DNA from: Anthracocystis setariae
Lineage: Eukaryota; Basidiomycota; Ustilaginomycetes; Ustilaginales; Ustilaginaceae
DNA length: 64,000 nt
Direction: 5' to 3'
Assembly (NCBI GenBank): GCA_928724745.1
Contig: CAKMXJ010000023.1
Location: 1 to 64,000 of the forward strand
In this document: piece after piece, positions 10,254-20,104 of the stretch
Numbering within the stretch: the stretch's first letter is position 1
Layout of the letters: each line of letters opens with the position of its first letter
Notes under the pieces: generated by a model
The model's database searches: none
What the model was told of the DNA's origin: nothing
Seen by the model: only the letters and a program-made list of their open reading frames with translations
Made by a program: the position numbers and the translations under genes

Positions 10254-13200
10254 TCAACGTGAATGGACTACAATTTCATAGGCACCGCTATCCAACTTGA
10301 CTACACCAAGGTACGGGCCAGAGCTGCCAACCGGGATGACCTGGCAAGAATACAACTTCCGTGACAGCTGAATGTGTCCGATGCTGACATTGAATGCTCC
10401 AGCTACACCTTGCAGCAGCAGCACCTCCTCCTGCTTGGTCAACTCTCCATACCGTTCTGCCAGCTTCTCCAGTAGCGTGTTTCCCGCAACTCTGCTCCGT
10501 GTGCCCAAGTGGTTCTCCACCGCCTGCCTGTTCTCTGCCAGCCATGCCACTGCTTGCTCCCTGATCTCCACCGGGTCTGGATTACCACGCCGGTCCTCCA
10601 GCAGGAAAGTGAGGCACTCCATCAGTGAGTCCCGTAGTTCCGCAAAGCCAGTGGTACGGCAGAGACCTGCCAGCTCCCTGCGTTGACTGAGCTGCCGCAC
10701 AGGATTATCCTCCGCTACTGGTGCAAAGACCATGCGTGCAGGATCCACCACCAGTGCACGGATGTTGACTCCCAGCTGATTGCGTGTTGCCAGCGTGGCA
10801 ATGTGGGAACGGAATTTCTGAGCGCCAAGTGAATTCCGGCATTGGCTGCACCGGACACGGAATTGATTTGCACCTCCACACAGCGTGTAGGTGCCCACAC
10901 GGTGGCAGCCTTGGCACTGCACATGAAGCTGCACATGTGTGAACAGGCTACGTGTGCCAATCGTAGTGTTGAAGTGCTCCAGCTCCTGTGCAATGTCCAG
11001 AGCTGCATCAGAGCTAGCCCACCACGCAGTTGGACTGTCCAATGCCGTAGGTCTCCTGCCAGGATGCCAGCCCATGGCATTGTACAGGTCAATGACGGCC
11101 TGCCGCTGCAGCTGAGAGGATGCCTTTGAGTGGCAACCACGGAAGATCTGCTTCTCCTCTGCCAACGCAAGCAACGCATTCAGGTCTGCAAACATGGCTG
11201 CCTTGGTGATTGTGTGCGTGAGGAGCTGCTGATCCCCTGCTGCTGCAGTGAACAAGTGCCGGTGGTCCAAGAATTTGCTGGCCACGGCAATGTCCCTGGC
11301 TGCCTGCATGGTGGGGGCCTGTACCGTGACCTCCAGGCGTACTCCGCTTCCCACCTCTGGAGCTGTGTTGACAATGCGGTCCCTCCAGCTCTGCAGCCTG
11401 GCAATGCGGTCCTGCACAATCTTGATGCTCATAGGCTGGCCTGCCTGTCCAGCGCCTGCAGCTCCTGCTTTGAGCAGATGCGTGAGCTTGGGATACCCTT
11501 TGAAATGAGAAATCCCATCCGGTCTGGATTTCCACTTCAATTCCATGCTGCCAAAGCCTCTGCCCACACGTAGCGCCATAGGGTACTGCTTGTATTTCCC
11601 CTTTTTGGACCTGGGCGCAATGAGCGTGATGCAGCCTGTGTCCACTGTGCAGCCAATGTCAAAGACATTGGCATTACGCAAAGGGTGCTCACTGAGCATG
11701 GCTGGATCCAGGAAGCGGTCAATGGGCACCTTGATGCCATAAGCTCCCATGCGGATGCTCTGGCAGCCAATGTCCTGCAATGCTTCCACCATGATGCCCA
11801 CATCCACACGCAGCTCTCCATAGGTGAGCACTGTGGCGTGCTCAGAGGGAATGAGGATGGCACGCTGTGGAGGCTGCTGCAGGCATGCAATGAGCAGCAG
11901 CTTGAAGCGTGGCTCAAAGCAAAAATTAACCTTGAGCTCGGCAAAGTACACCCAATGATTGAACAGCTCAGCGTCCTTGAAATCAGGGGAGTAGCTGCAC
12001 AAGCTCAGGTAGCAGCCAGCAGGGTAGATGCGCAGCAGGTCTGCGGGAGAGATGGTCACCGCAAATGAATCCACATCGTACTCCACACAGCCATTCCAGT
12101 CAGTCACCGGGTTGAGAGCTGGAATGGGCGGCAAGGTTGCCCGCTCCTGCTGCCTAGCACTGTCAAGCAGGCTTACAGGCGGTGGTGCTGCTGGCTCCAT
12201 GTCATCCAGATCCATTGCTGGGAGCAAGACCACAATGCCATCCACCGGCATGTCCTCCACTTCCTCCAACCGCAACTCTGGCTGCTGTTGCTGTTGCTCC
12301 GGCTGCTCTGGCACAGGTGCTGGCAGCTGCGGCAGTGTCTCCCCCTCTGCCTCTTCATCTGACGGGTCCTCCAATTCCTCCACCTGCTGCTCCAGAGACG
12401 GAATGGGGAAAGGATCCGGCACTTCACCAGAGGACGCGTCAGGCTGGAAAATATTTTCCATTTCTTCAGCCTCTGGCTCCAGTGCCGGCACTAGCTCAGT
12501 CTCTCCTTCTGCCTCCTCTCCCAATTCTGCTGACGCTTCCACCTCAGCCTCAGCCTCTGCCTCTGCAAAGACCACATCCAAGTTGTCCTCCACAAGCGTC
12601 AGGGGAAAATCCTCTGAGCTCTCCACGCTAACCTCTGAATTTGAATCAGAATTCAATTCAATTGAATCCTCCTCTGCTAGAATTGCTGGATCCAACACGG
12701 CAAGGAAAGGGTCGGCAGGTTGCTCTTCTGCCGCAGGCGCAGTTGCAAGCTCTGGACTCACCGCATCTTGAGTTACCGCATCTTGAGAGACTGCTGCTGC
12801 TGTTGTTGTTGTTGTCGTTGCTGCTGGTGCTGATGCTGCCGGTGCTGATGCAGGCGTAGGTTGAGCCTGACTTGATTGAGTTGCTGCACCTTGACATTTG
12901 CGGATGCCTTGATGCTTGAGGAGTGCTGCTGCATTCATCACAACTTGTCCGCAAGTACATGCTACAAGTCCTGCAGCTGCCGCTGCCTCTGCACTGACAG
13001 CTATGCCATTGTGAGCCTTGCGCAAGTGGTTGGTGATGTTGCTTGCGGCATAGGCATAGTTGCATACGGGGCAGGTGATCTGCAACATGTTGATTGAGTA
13101 TGATGAGCGGTTGTCAAAAAAGGAATGCAACGGTGTTGCAAATATCAAAGCTTTTGTAGTGGACCGTCTTGCTGTTGAAGCTGACCGTCTTCCAGTTCTA

Positions 13201-13559
13201 GTAGACCGTCTTGCAATTGTAGTGGACCGTCTTCCAATTGTAGCAGACCGTCTTGGACTTGTAGTGGATCGTCTTGGATTTGTAGTGGACCGTCTTCCAT
13301 TTGTAGCAGACCGTCTTCCATTTGTAGTAGACCGTCTTGGAGTTGTAGTAGACCGTCTTGGAGTTGTAGTAGACCGTCTTGGATTTGTAGTAGACCGTCT
13401 TGGATTTGTAGTGGACCGTCTTGGATTTGTAGTGGACCGTCTTCCATTTGTAGTAGACCGTCTTCCCTGCTCAGCATGCTCAAAAATGTTGAATTTGTAT
13501 TGGACCGTCTTCCAATTTGTATTGGACCGTCTTGCCAGATGAATACAGACGCGTCTCAC
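10254..13559 (-). CDS. Subtelomeric protein with RRSTTNP repeats and C2H2-like fingers
   Basis: An ORF of 1101 codons. Residues 35-139 are 15 copies of a 7-residue RRSTTNP-type repeat. A pair of Cys/His motifs follows: C163/C166/H178/H183, then 'CTCGQVVMNAAALLKHQG', ending in Cys. Paired motifs like these occur in fungal proteins of the PF12013 (DUF3505) type, including N-terminal parts of telomere-linked RecQ helicases. Next come an Ala/Thr-rich linker and a Glu-rich acidic stretch, then a 550-residue region I do not recognise, with a CxxC...CxxC cluster ('CQGCHRVGTYTLCGG' to 'CSQC'). No helicase motifs are present. Translation may instead start at the Met at 13088, just before the first finger, giving 944 residues and leaving the 21-bp repeats upstream. 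A truncated second copy lies at 14862-16196. Confidence 0.6.
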   Translation of the reverse strand: MRRVCIHLARRSNTNWKTVQYKFNIFEHAEQGRRSTTNGRRSTTNPRRSTTNPRRSTTNPRRSTTTPRRSTTTPRRSTTNGRRSATNGRRSTTNPRRSTTSPRRSATIGRRSTTIARRSTRTGRRSASTARRSTTKALIFATPLHSFFDNRSSYSINMLQITCPVCNYAYAASNITNHLRKAHNGIAVSAEAAAAAGLVACTCGQVVMNAAALLKHQGIRKCQGAATQSSQAQPTPASAPAASAPAATTTTTTAAAVSQDAVTQDAVSPELATAPAAEEQPADPFLAVLDPAILAEEDSIELNSDSNSEVSVESSEDFPLTLVEDNLDVVFAEAEAEAEVEASAELGEEAEGETELVPALEPEAEEMENIFQPDASSGEVPDPFPIPSLEQQVEELEDPSDEEAEGETLPQLPAPVPEQPEQQQQQPELRLEEVEDMPVDGIVVLLPAMDLDDMEPAAPPPVSLLDSARQQERATLPPIPALNPVTDWNGCVEYDVDSFAVTISPADLLRIYPAGCYLSLCSYSPDFKDAELFNHWVYFAELKVNFCFEPRFKLLLIACLQQPPQRAILIPSEHATVLTYGELRVDVGIMVEALQDIGCQSIRMGAYGIKVPIDRFLDPAMLSEHPLRNANVFDIGCTVDTGCITLIAPRSKKGKYKQYPMALRVGRGFGSMELKWKSRPDGISHFKGYPKLTHLLKAGAAGAGQAGQPMSIKIVQDRIARLQSWRDRIVNTAPEVGSGVRLEVTVQAPTMQAARDIAVASKFLDHRHLFTAAAGDQQLLTHTITKAAMFADLNALLALAEEKQIFRGCHSKASSQLQRQAVIDLYNAMGWHPGRRPTALDSPTAWWASSDAALDIAQELEHFNTTIGTRSLFTHVQLHVQCQGCHRVGTYTLCGGANQFRVRCSQCRNSLGAQKFRSHIATLATRNQLGVNIRALVVDPARMVFAPVAEDNPVRQLSQRRELAGLCRTTGFAELRDSLMECLTFLLEDRRGNPDPVEIREQAVAWLAENRQAVENHLGTRSRVAGNTLLEKLAERYGELTKQEEVLLLQGVAGAFNVSIGHIQLSRKLYSCQVIPVGSSGPYLGVVKLDSGAYEIVVHSR
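13146..13476. repeat. 21-bp minisatellite (RRSTTNP-coding), about 15 copies
   Basis: The unit ggaccgtcttggatttgtagt repeats about 15 times with small changes. Because the unit is 21 bp and lacks stops, several frames stay open on both strands. On the minus strand it encodes the RRSTTNP heptads; the plus-strand frame VVDRLGF is a shadow. Confidence 0.9.
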
Positions 13560-13647
13560 AATTCAATTGGACCGTCTTCCAATTTTCAAATGGACTGTCT
13601 TCCAGAGGGCCAGACGCAAGCTGCCCACCTGGGGATAAGCATTAGAA

Positions 13648-13662
13648 CCCTAACCCTAAGGG
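13648..13662. repeat. Interstitial telomere tract at a duplication junction
   Basis: The sequence ccctaaccctaaggg sits exactly where the two copies of the RRSTTNP gene stop matching. Both copies share 'ctggggataagcattagaa' (13631 and about 16248). The first copy then runs into telomere repeats, while the second continues into different sequence. Confidence 0.85.
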
Positions 13663-14860
13663 AGGGAATGCCATTGCGAGCCTGGGGCGGAGGCGAAGAA
13701 GAAATCTCAATCACAGGAGCACTCATCGTTGCGGGCGCTGTCAAATGGCGGAGTCCCGCCAGGGAGGGTTGGGGTCAGTATGCGTGCCGATCAACACGCC
13801 AAGGGAAAGGGTTACTCACCGGCCGTCCCGGACGAAGAGGTTGCGGTTGGCGGGGGCTCTACCACGGCAGCAGTGGCATTGCTTGTCGCCCGGGGATTGG
13901 GCACCACGGCCAGGATCGCGCGAAGGGTCGACGCGGCCTCAGCTTCAGCGCGCGTTTTCTCGCTTGAGGACTTGTCGGCTGGTCAGGCACAGGAACCGGA
14001 AATTCAGAGCCACGCGTCAGTCAGCGTCTCGCCGCCGGTACCGTATCCCGGAACGTGTCCATACTTACTGTTATCGGTCATTGCTGCTCAGCTATCTTGC
14101 TCACCTGGCGTGGGAGTCGAGTTGTGGTCAGATGGTGGAAGGAAGGAAAGGTGTGTACCCCCGTAGGTCAATCATTGGGAGCCGCAGCACCCCAAATGAG
14201 GCTGAGTCCCCCGCTGCGCAACGCTTTGTGCGCCCAGCCATTGACGCGTGCGCCGCTCCGTGCCCCACGGGCGAAAATTTTTTGGAACCACTCCCGCCGC
14301 CGCAACAAGTGGGGCTTGCGCGCTCCGGAGTGCGCGCACCCCGAGGCGGGGGGGCAATGTTACAGCTGGGCGGAGGCTCTCAGCCAGCGCGCTGTCCAAC
14401 GGCCGTGCTGGGGAGAGGGCGTGCCACGCGGGGTGTTGCCATTAAGGGGCGAGCCGCGGGGGATGCTGGGAATGGAGGAGCGCGCCGCGCGTTGCTTCCT
14501 GAAGAGGGAGGCGCGCCGCGCAGCGCTCGACACAGGGGCCCAACCCATAGGTCGTGAGTCGGGGCCGCGCGCAAGCCACGTGTTTCCAGGAAGAGGCGCG
14601 CGGTGCATGGCACGCGTGATGCCTTATAAGGTGGGAGCCGCGCGCCACCTCCCTGTTGTCCGCCATCGAATGTATTCTTAATTACCTTGAGTAATAGCGA
14701 ATACCAGACCCAACGGTAGAACCATTAACCACAGGATCGTGCTCGGTGACTCTCGTGGCCACCACCCCCCGCCACGCGCTCTCCAGCCCAAGCCTCGCGC
14801 ACCGCGTGCCACGCCGCACAGTCAGGAGGTTGTCAGACCCTTGGCGCTTAACAAGTCTCT
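13663..14860. other. GC-rich segment of unknown origin
   Basis: This segment lies between the interstitial telomere and the start of the truncated second gene copy. Its base composition differs from its surroundings, with many GCGC-rich runs such as gaggcgcgccgcgcagcgct near 14510. A TATA-like ccttataagg sits near 14623. Overlapping open frames occur on both strands, as expected of GC-rich DNA, and none resembles a protein I know. It could be a retroelement LTR or a promoter fragment. I found no terminal repeats, primer-binding site or target duplication that would decide it. Confidence 0.5.
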
Positions 14861-14861
14861 C

Positions 14862-16196
14862 CATCTGCCTCCTCTCCCAATTCTGCTGCCGCTTCCAGCT
14901 CAGCCTCAGCCTCTGCCTCTGCAAAGACCACATCCAAGTTGTCCTCCACAAGCGTCAGGGGAAAATCCTCTGAGCTCTCCACGCTAACCTCTGAATTTGA
15001 ATCAGAATTCAATTCAATTGAATCCTCCTCTGCTAGAATTGCTGGATCCAACACGGCAAGGAAAGGGTCGGCAGGTTGCTCTTCTGCCGCAGGCGCAGTT
15101 GCAAGCTCTGGACTCACCGCATCTTGAGTTACCGCATCTTGAGAGACTGCTGCTGCTGTTGTTGTTGTTGTCGTTGCTGCTGGTGCTGATGCTGCCGGTG
15201 CTGATGCAGGCGTAGGTTGAGCCTGACTTGATTGAGTTGCTGCACCTTGACATTTGCGGATGCCTTGATGCTTGAGGAGTGCTGCTGCATTCATCACAAC
15301 TTGTCCGCAAGTACATGCTACAAGTCCTGCAGCTGCCGCTGCCTCTGCACTGACAGCTATGCCATTGTGAGCCTTGCGCAAGTGGTTGGTGATGTTGCTT
15401 GCGGCATAGGCATAGTTGCATACGGGGCAGGTGATCTGCAACATGTTGATTGAGTATGATGAGCGGTTGTCAAAAAAGGAATGCAACGGTGTTGCAAATA
15501 TCAAAGCTTTTGTAGTGGACCGTCTTGCTGTTGAAGCTGACCGTCTTCCAGTTCTAGTAGACCGTCTTGCAATTGTAGTGGACCGTCTCCAAATTGTAGT
15601 GTTGTAGTTGACCGTCTTCCAATTGTAGCAGACCATCTTGGACTTGTAGTGGACCGTCTTGGAGTTGTATCTGCCCGTCTTAGATTTTTAGTTGACCATG
15701 TTGGATTTGTAGTGGACCATCTTCCAGTTGTAGCAGACCGTCTTGGATTTGTATTTGCCCGTCTTGGACTTGTAGTTGACCGTCTTGGATTTGTAGTGGA
15801 CCGTCTTCCAGTTGTAGCAGACCGTCTTGGAGTTGTATTTGCCCGTCTTGGACTTGTAGTGGACCATCTTGGATTTGTAGTGGGCCGTCTTCCATTTGTA
15901 GTAGACCGTCTTCCAGTTGTAGTGGACCATCTTGGAGTTGTAGTGGACTGTCTTGGATTTGTAGTGGACCGTCTTGGATTTGTAGTGGACCGTCTTTCAG
16001 TTGTAGCAGACCGTCTTGGATTTGTAGTGGACCGTCTCCCATTTGTAGCAGACCGTCTTGGATTTGTAGTGGACCGTCTTCCATTTGTAGTAGACCATCT
16101 TCCCTGCTCAGCACGCTCAAAAAAGTTCAGATTGTATTGGACCGTCTTCCAATTTGTATTGGACCGTCTTCCAATTTGAATACAGACGCGTCTCAA
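14862..16196 (-). pseudogene. Truncated, frameshifted copy of the RRSTTNP/zinc-finger gene
   Basis: The start (MRRVCIQIGRRSNTNWKT) and the zinc-finger and Ala/Thr linker parts match the gene at 10254-13559 almost base for base. Three things disable it. The heptad array has grown to about 28 copies and drifted (RWSTTSP, RRANTTP and similar). A length change near 15590-15605 moves the array out of frame with the finger region. The match stops at about 14862 inside the acidic region, removing the last 730 or so residues. Starting at the Met before the first finger (about 15444) would give a short finger-only peptide. I infer it is an inactive relic. Confidence 0.8.
15510..16110. repeat. 21-bp minisatellite, expanded second array, about 28 copies
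   Basis: The same unit as the array at 13146-13476 but about twice as long and more diverged, with ggaccatctt and gcccgtctt variants. A smaller higher-order pattern is visible in which gacttgtagt and ggatttgtagt units alternate. Confidence 0.85.
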
Positions 16197-16269
16197 ATTT
16201 CAAATTCCAATTTTCAAATGGACCGTCTTCCAGAGCTGCCCAACTGGGGATAAGCATTAGAAGTTGTGA

Positions 16270-17878
16270 TGAGGCACAATGTCCACGTCAGGTGGGAATG
16301 CACAGTGCCAACATTGGCATTGGCGCGCGCATTGCTTCTGCGGCCATGCGGCTGTGTCCCAAGGAATTGTGGCGGTGGCAACTATGTCAGAATATTACCG
16401 CACTAGTTATGGGCCTACCAACATCTGTAATGTCATGTCGATAGCTGACGCAGTAGGTGACCGTATATTTCAACAGCATTGTCGCAGACGTCAACAAATT
16501 TTGATGTGAATGTGAGGTTATTGTTTTGTTCTGCACTTTGGATCTACGGACATGCTAGGTGACGAGCAAAGCACGCTAGCTGATCATGGACACTTGAACT
16601 GAATACCATCAACTTTTCCTTTTACATCAACATCATCAATAGCAATCTGTTTCTTTTGAAGCGTGTTTTGCTTGACGGCTTGCAGAGGGCAAGAGTTGCG
16701 TGCGTCGTCAGCTTAGCTTGCCTGGCGAGACATCTGTGCTGGAACAAATCAAGGTCAGAAGCTTGAGAGCATCTCAAGGGCGCTAGCCAGAGCGTTGCGC
16801 ATAGCAAATGGTAGTCTGGCAAAGACACGCTGGCTGATTTGAGCGGCGACATGATCTTGAGCGATGCGTGCAAAATGGATCTTGCGTTGAATGTACTCAG
16901 TGCGTTGTGCAACTTAAGGACAAGCAGTCGCACAAGCTATGCAACTCAGTAATGGTCAGCTTTGACTGCTCTTATTTCGGCGACATGTTTGACTGGCAGG
17001 TTCGGCTTCCGCTCGGCATACACGCCAAGCTCAAGCTGACAAGCCTACTCTAATCCCAAAAGGGCTCGCTAGTCCTCCAGTTATTCACAAAACGGGTTGG
17101 GCAATAGTGAGGGCCCGCATCACTATTTCAATGAGCCAGCCCTCTGGGCATGATCCCTTGCACTAGTACAAAGTGGATGCGCCAGTACTGTACAGGTAGA
17201 ATACGATACAATAGCTGATTGACCGAGAGGTAGATGGACACGGTGCAGAGAGTGGGGCGGTTGAATGCAAGGTGACGCGCGAACGCCGAACCCGATGATG
17301 CGGAACGTGGACTGGACGCCAAGCAAGCGTAGCTTTGGTGTGCCAGCGCGGGAGAGGCCGAGCAGATGGCAGCACCGAGGGTCGCGCGACCTGTCGCTAA
17401 GTATGTCGCTGTCATCTGGACGGGTGCTCAATGAAACGATGGTGCGACACGACGAGCGCGTTGGTGAAATTAATCAATCAATCAATCTTTGCTGAGCGTG
17501 AAGGGACAGACCAACACGTCGCGTCCGCAATTTAACTCATTTACCTTTGCTAAATCCGTTGCCCTTTTTCTCCGGAAAAGACACGCTATCCAAGCGCGTT
17601 CTGAGCGTAGAAAATACATATTTTCCTTAACAAAATTCATTTTGGTTTTGGCAGTTGATTTGGCGTGTCGTGTAGAGAGCGCTCGAGTTGAACGGAAAAA
17701 AAAGAGGCAAATTTTCTGACATCAGCCGTGAGCAGAGAGCGGTTCACAGCAGCCAATCAACCATGCATCCCGCCAGAAAAGAAGAAAAGGACACAACAGC
17801 GTTCAGAAAAGAAAAAAAGGAAATCAATATTTTATCGCATAATTCTGCGCGACTGAGCGCCAGTTTTATTCACTGCAA
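16270..17878. other. No recognised gene (subtelomere to core transition)
   Basis: Reading frames of 60-103 codons occur on both strands (for example minus-strand 16622-16933), but none shows a domain, a splice-supported continuation or a coding-like composition. A short aatcaatcaatcaatc run lies near 17470. The telomeric motifs and 21-bp repeats of the accessory part do not extend here. Confidence 0.5.
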
Positions 17879-17884
17879 ACGCGT
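17879..17884. promoter_or_regulatory. MCB-type ACGCGT box upstream of RNR2
   Basis: A palindromic ACGCGT lies about 350 bp before the RNR2 start codon, within the likely promoter. In yeasts this element binds MBF and drives G1/S transcription of ribonucleotide reductase and replication genes. Function here is inferred from position and family knowledge only. Confidence 0.45.
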
Positions 17885-18232
17885 TGATCATCACCAAACG
17901 CCCTTGACGCCTTTACGCCTTTTCCTGTCCGACCTTCACCTCCGTTGCATCGTCTCACCTCTGTTTCGCGCGTCAACAGCCAACCTCGATCCACTACTTA
18001 AGTCTCCTCCATTCCCTCATCCTTACACCTTCCTTCCAACCAAGACAATCGCCCTCCAAATCCACTCCTTTCTTCGCTACATCTCGCTCGCCATTCGCCA
18101 TCTTGCTTCTACAGCATCGATACCACCGTGCGCTTCTACCACCCATCATCCTCGGTGCCATCCTCATTGCAGCCTTCTGTCGTCATCGTTCCATCAGCCC
18201 TCGTCAACATCACCTCAGAGTATACTCTCGAC

Positions 18233-19687
18233 ATGTCTGCCGTCACACAACACAACCTTGAAACCCCTTCCAAGAAGGTTGCCGCCGGTCTTGCCGGCAT
18301 CGACGTCAACGCCACCCCCTCCAAGAAGGCCGCCGCCAAGATCAACCTTGCTCAAGCCGATGACGACTTTTCCGAACCTGTTTTCCTCACCAAGGGCAAC
18401 AAGGCAGATGCTTCCAAGCACGCAACCCCTTCGGATGTCGTCGACGACGACGACAGTGTCCACGGAAAGTTTGTCGGCGAGGTCGATCTTCCAGAGGAGG
18501 AGGAACCTCTTCTTGTCGAGTCTAGCCGCCGATTCGTCCTCTTCCCCATCCGATTCAACGAGGTAGGTTTCTCGTCATTCCGCCCGCTCCATCACCTGGA
18601 TCCCCTCCTCCCAACGTCGTCAGATCCACTAACATACCCAACTCTTTCAACACCTTTTTTTTTCATTCCGACAGATTTGGCAAATGTACAAGAAGGCCGA
18701 GGCTTCCTTCTGGACCGCCGAGGAGATCGATCTCTCCAAGGATCTTCACGACTGGGACAACAAGCTCAACGACAACGAGCGTCACTTTATCTCGCACGTC
18801 CTCGCCTTCTTTGCCGCCTCGGACGGCATCGTCAACGAGAACCTCGTCGAGCGCTTCTCCACCGAAGTCCAGGCCGCCGAGGCGCGTTGCTTCTACGGTT
18901 TCCAGATCATGATGGAGAACATCCACTCCGAGACCTACTCGCTTCTCATTGACACTTACATCCGCGAGCCCGAGCAACGCGAGTTCCTCTTTGACGCCGT
19001 CGAGACCATCCCCGTCGTCAAGCAAAAGGCTGACTGGGCGCTTCGATGGATCTCGGACCGTCGTGCCACCTTCGCCGAGCGTCTGGTTGCCTTTGCCGCT
19101 GTCGAGGGCATCTTTTTCTCGGGTTCGTTCGCCTCCATCTTTTGGCTTAAGAAGCGTGGTCTGATGCCCGGCCTCACCTTCTCCAACGAGCTCATCTCGC
19201 GTGACGAAGGTCTCCACACCGACTTTGCCTGTCTGCTCTTCAGCCACCTCAAGAAGCGCGCCCACCCGGACACGGTGAAGCGCATCATCACCGAGGCGGT
19301 CGAGATCGAGATCGAGTTCCTCACCAAGGCTTTGCCGTGTGCGCTGATCGGCATGAACGCTACGCTCATGACGCAGTACATCCGCTTCTGTGCTGACCGT
19401 CTCCTGTCGCAGCTCGGCAACCCGCCCGTCTACTCGGTCTCGAATCCGTTCGACTTTATGGAGCAGATCTCGTTGCAGGGAAAGGTAAGCATTTCGACAT
19501 CATCGCTGGTACTTTATATCTGTGTTCTCGTTTCTGACATTTGCTCTTACGTATGGTTCTACAGACAAACTTCTTCGAGAAGAAGGTGGCCGAATACGCA
19601 AAGGCCGGTGTGGCGCGAAAGGACGACGACAACGGCGATGGTACACAGAAGGACACCCACACCTTCAGCTTGGAGGAAGACTTTTAG
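18233..19687 (+). CDS. RNR2: Ribonucleotide reductase small subunit (R2)
   Basis: Supplies the diiron-tyrosyl radical for reduction of ribonucleotides to deoxyribonucleotides, as partner of the large subunit. Three exons: 18233-18562, 18675-19484 and 19565-19687, giving 420 residues. Introns are 112 and 80 bp with GTAGGT and GTAAGC donors, both phase 0. Splicing joins 'FPIRFNE' to '[19 protein letters not shown]', an almost universal R2 block. Diiron ligands are visible in 'NERHFISH', '[11 protein letters not shown]' and 'DEGLHTDFA'. The C-terminal tail 'FSLEEDF' is the large-subunit docking peptide. The N-terminal 90 residues are an acidic/low-complexity extension with SPKK-like 'TPSKK' repeats typical of fungal R2. 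An ACGCGT box lies upstream. Confidence 0.97.
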
Positions 19688-20104
19688 TGCTTCCCGGCTC
19701 GATTGTGCTTATCGTTTTGTTCTCGCTTCGCATACTTTCTAATGTACTATACCTTTTGATTCTTGCAACCTCCTCTCAGCAATGTCGTAGTTTCCGTCCT
19801 GTTTAAAAACTTGGAGTCTTTTACCCGTTTGTGGTCTAATGTTGCGTCGGTTCCACCGATTGGGTCGCTTTCCCGCGGAGACAACAAGGAGGCAGACAAC
19901 TTGCTTCTCACTTTGACTTTGGCTTGCCGTCTTGTCTCTTGGCCGATCTCATCCAGACTAAGCTGTTTTCACATTCTCATTTGCGACGCTAGGGGATGCA
20001 CGATGCTGGTTGCGATGTGCGGTGGGTGCGATTAGCGATCGGGACGACGTTTCAAGACCAACTTGCAAATGGTTGGTGAATCCAGCCTAGAGGAAATACA
20101 TGAC
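19688..20104. other. Convergent 3' spacer
   Basis: The spacer between RNR2 (plus) and the next gene (minus). T-rich 3'-UTR-like sequence follows the RNR2 stop. I see no gene or repeat. Confidence 0.6.

Noticed and set aside
9753..10262. Plus-strand 169-codon ORF after the dioxygenase
   Set aside because: It crosses the tRNA-like element, has no domain, and ends at the stop of the opposite gene.
12028..12771. Plus-strand 247-codon Ser/Gly-rich ORF
   Set aside because: It is the shadow of the acidic region of the minus-strand gene.
13060..13542. Plus-strand 160-codon ORF with VVDRLGF repeats
   Set aside because: It is the antisense reading of the 21-bp minisatellite. The minus strand links the array to the finger region.
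13146..16110. CRISPR-like array of 21-bp repeats
   Set aside because: Repeats are contiguous without spacers and the genome is eukaryotic; it is a minisatellite.
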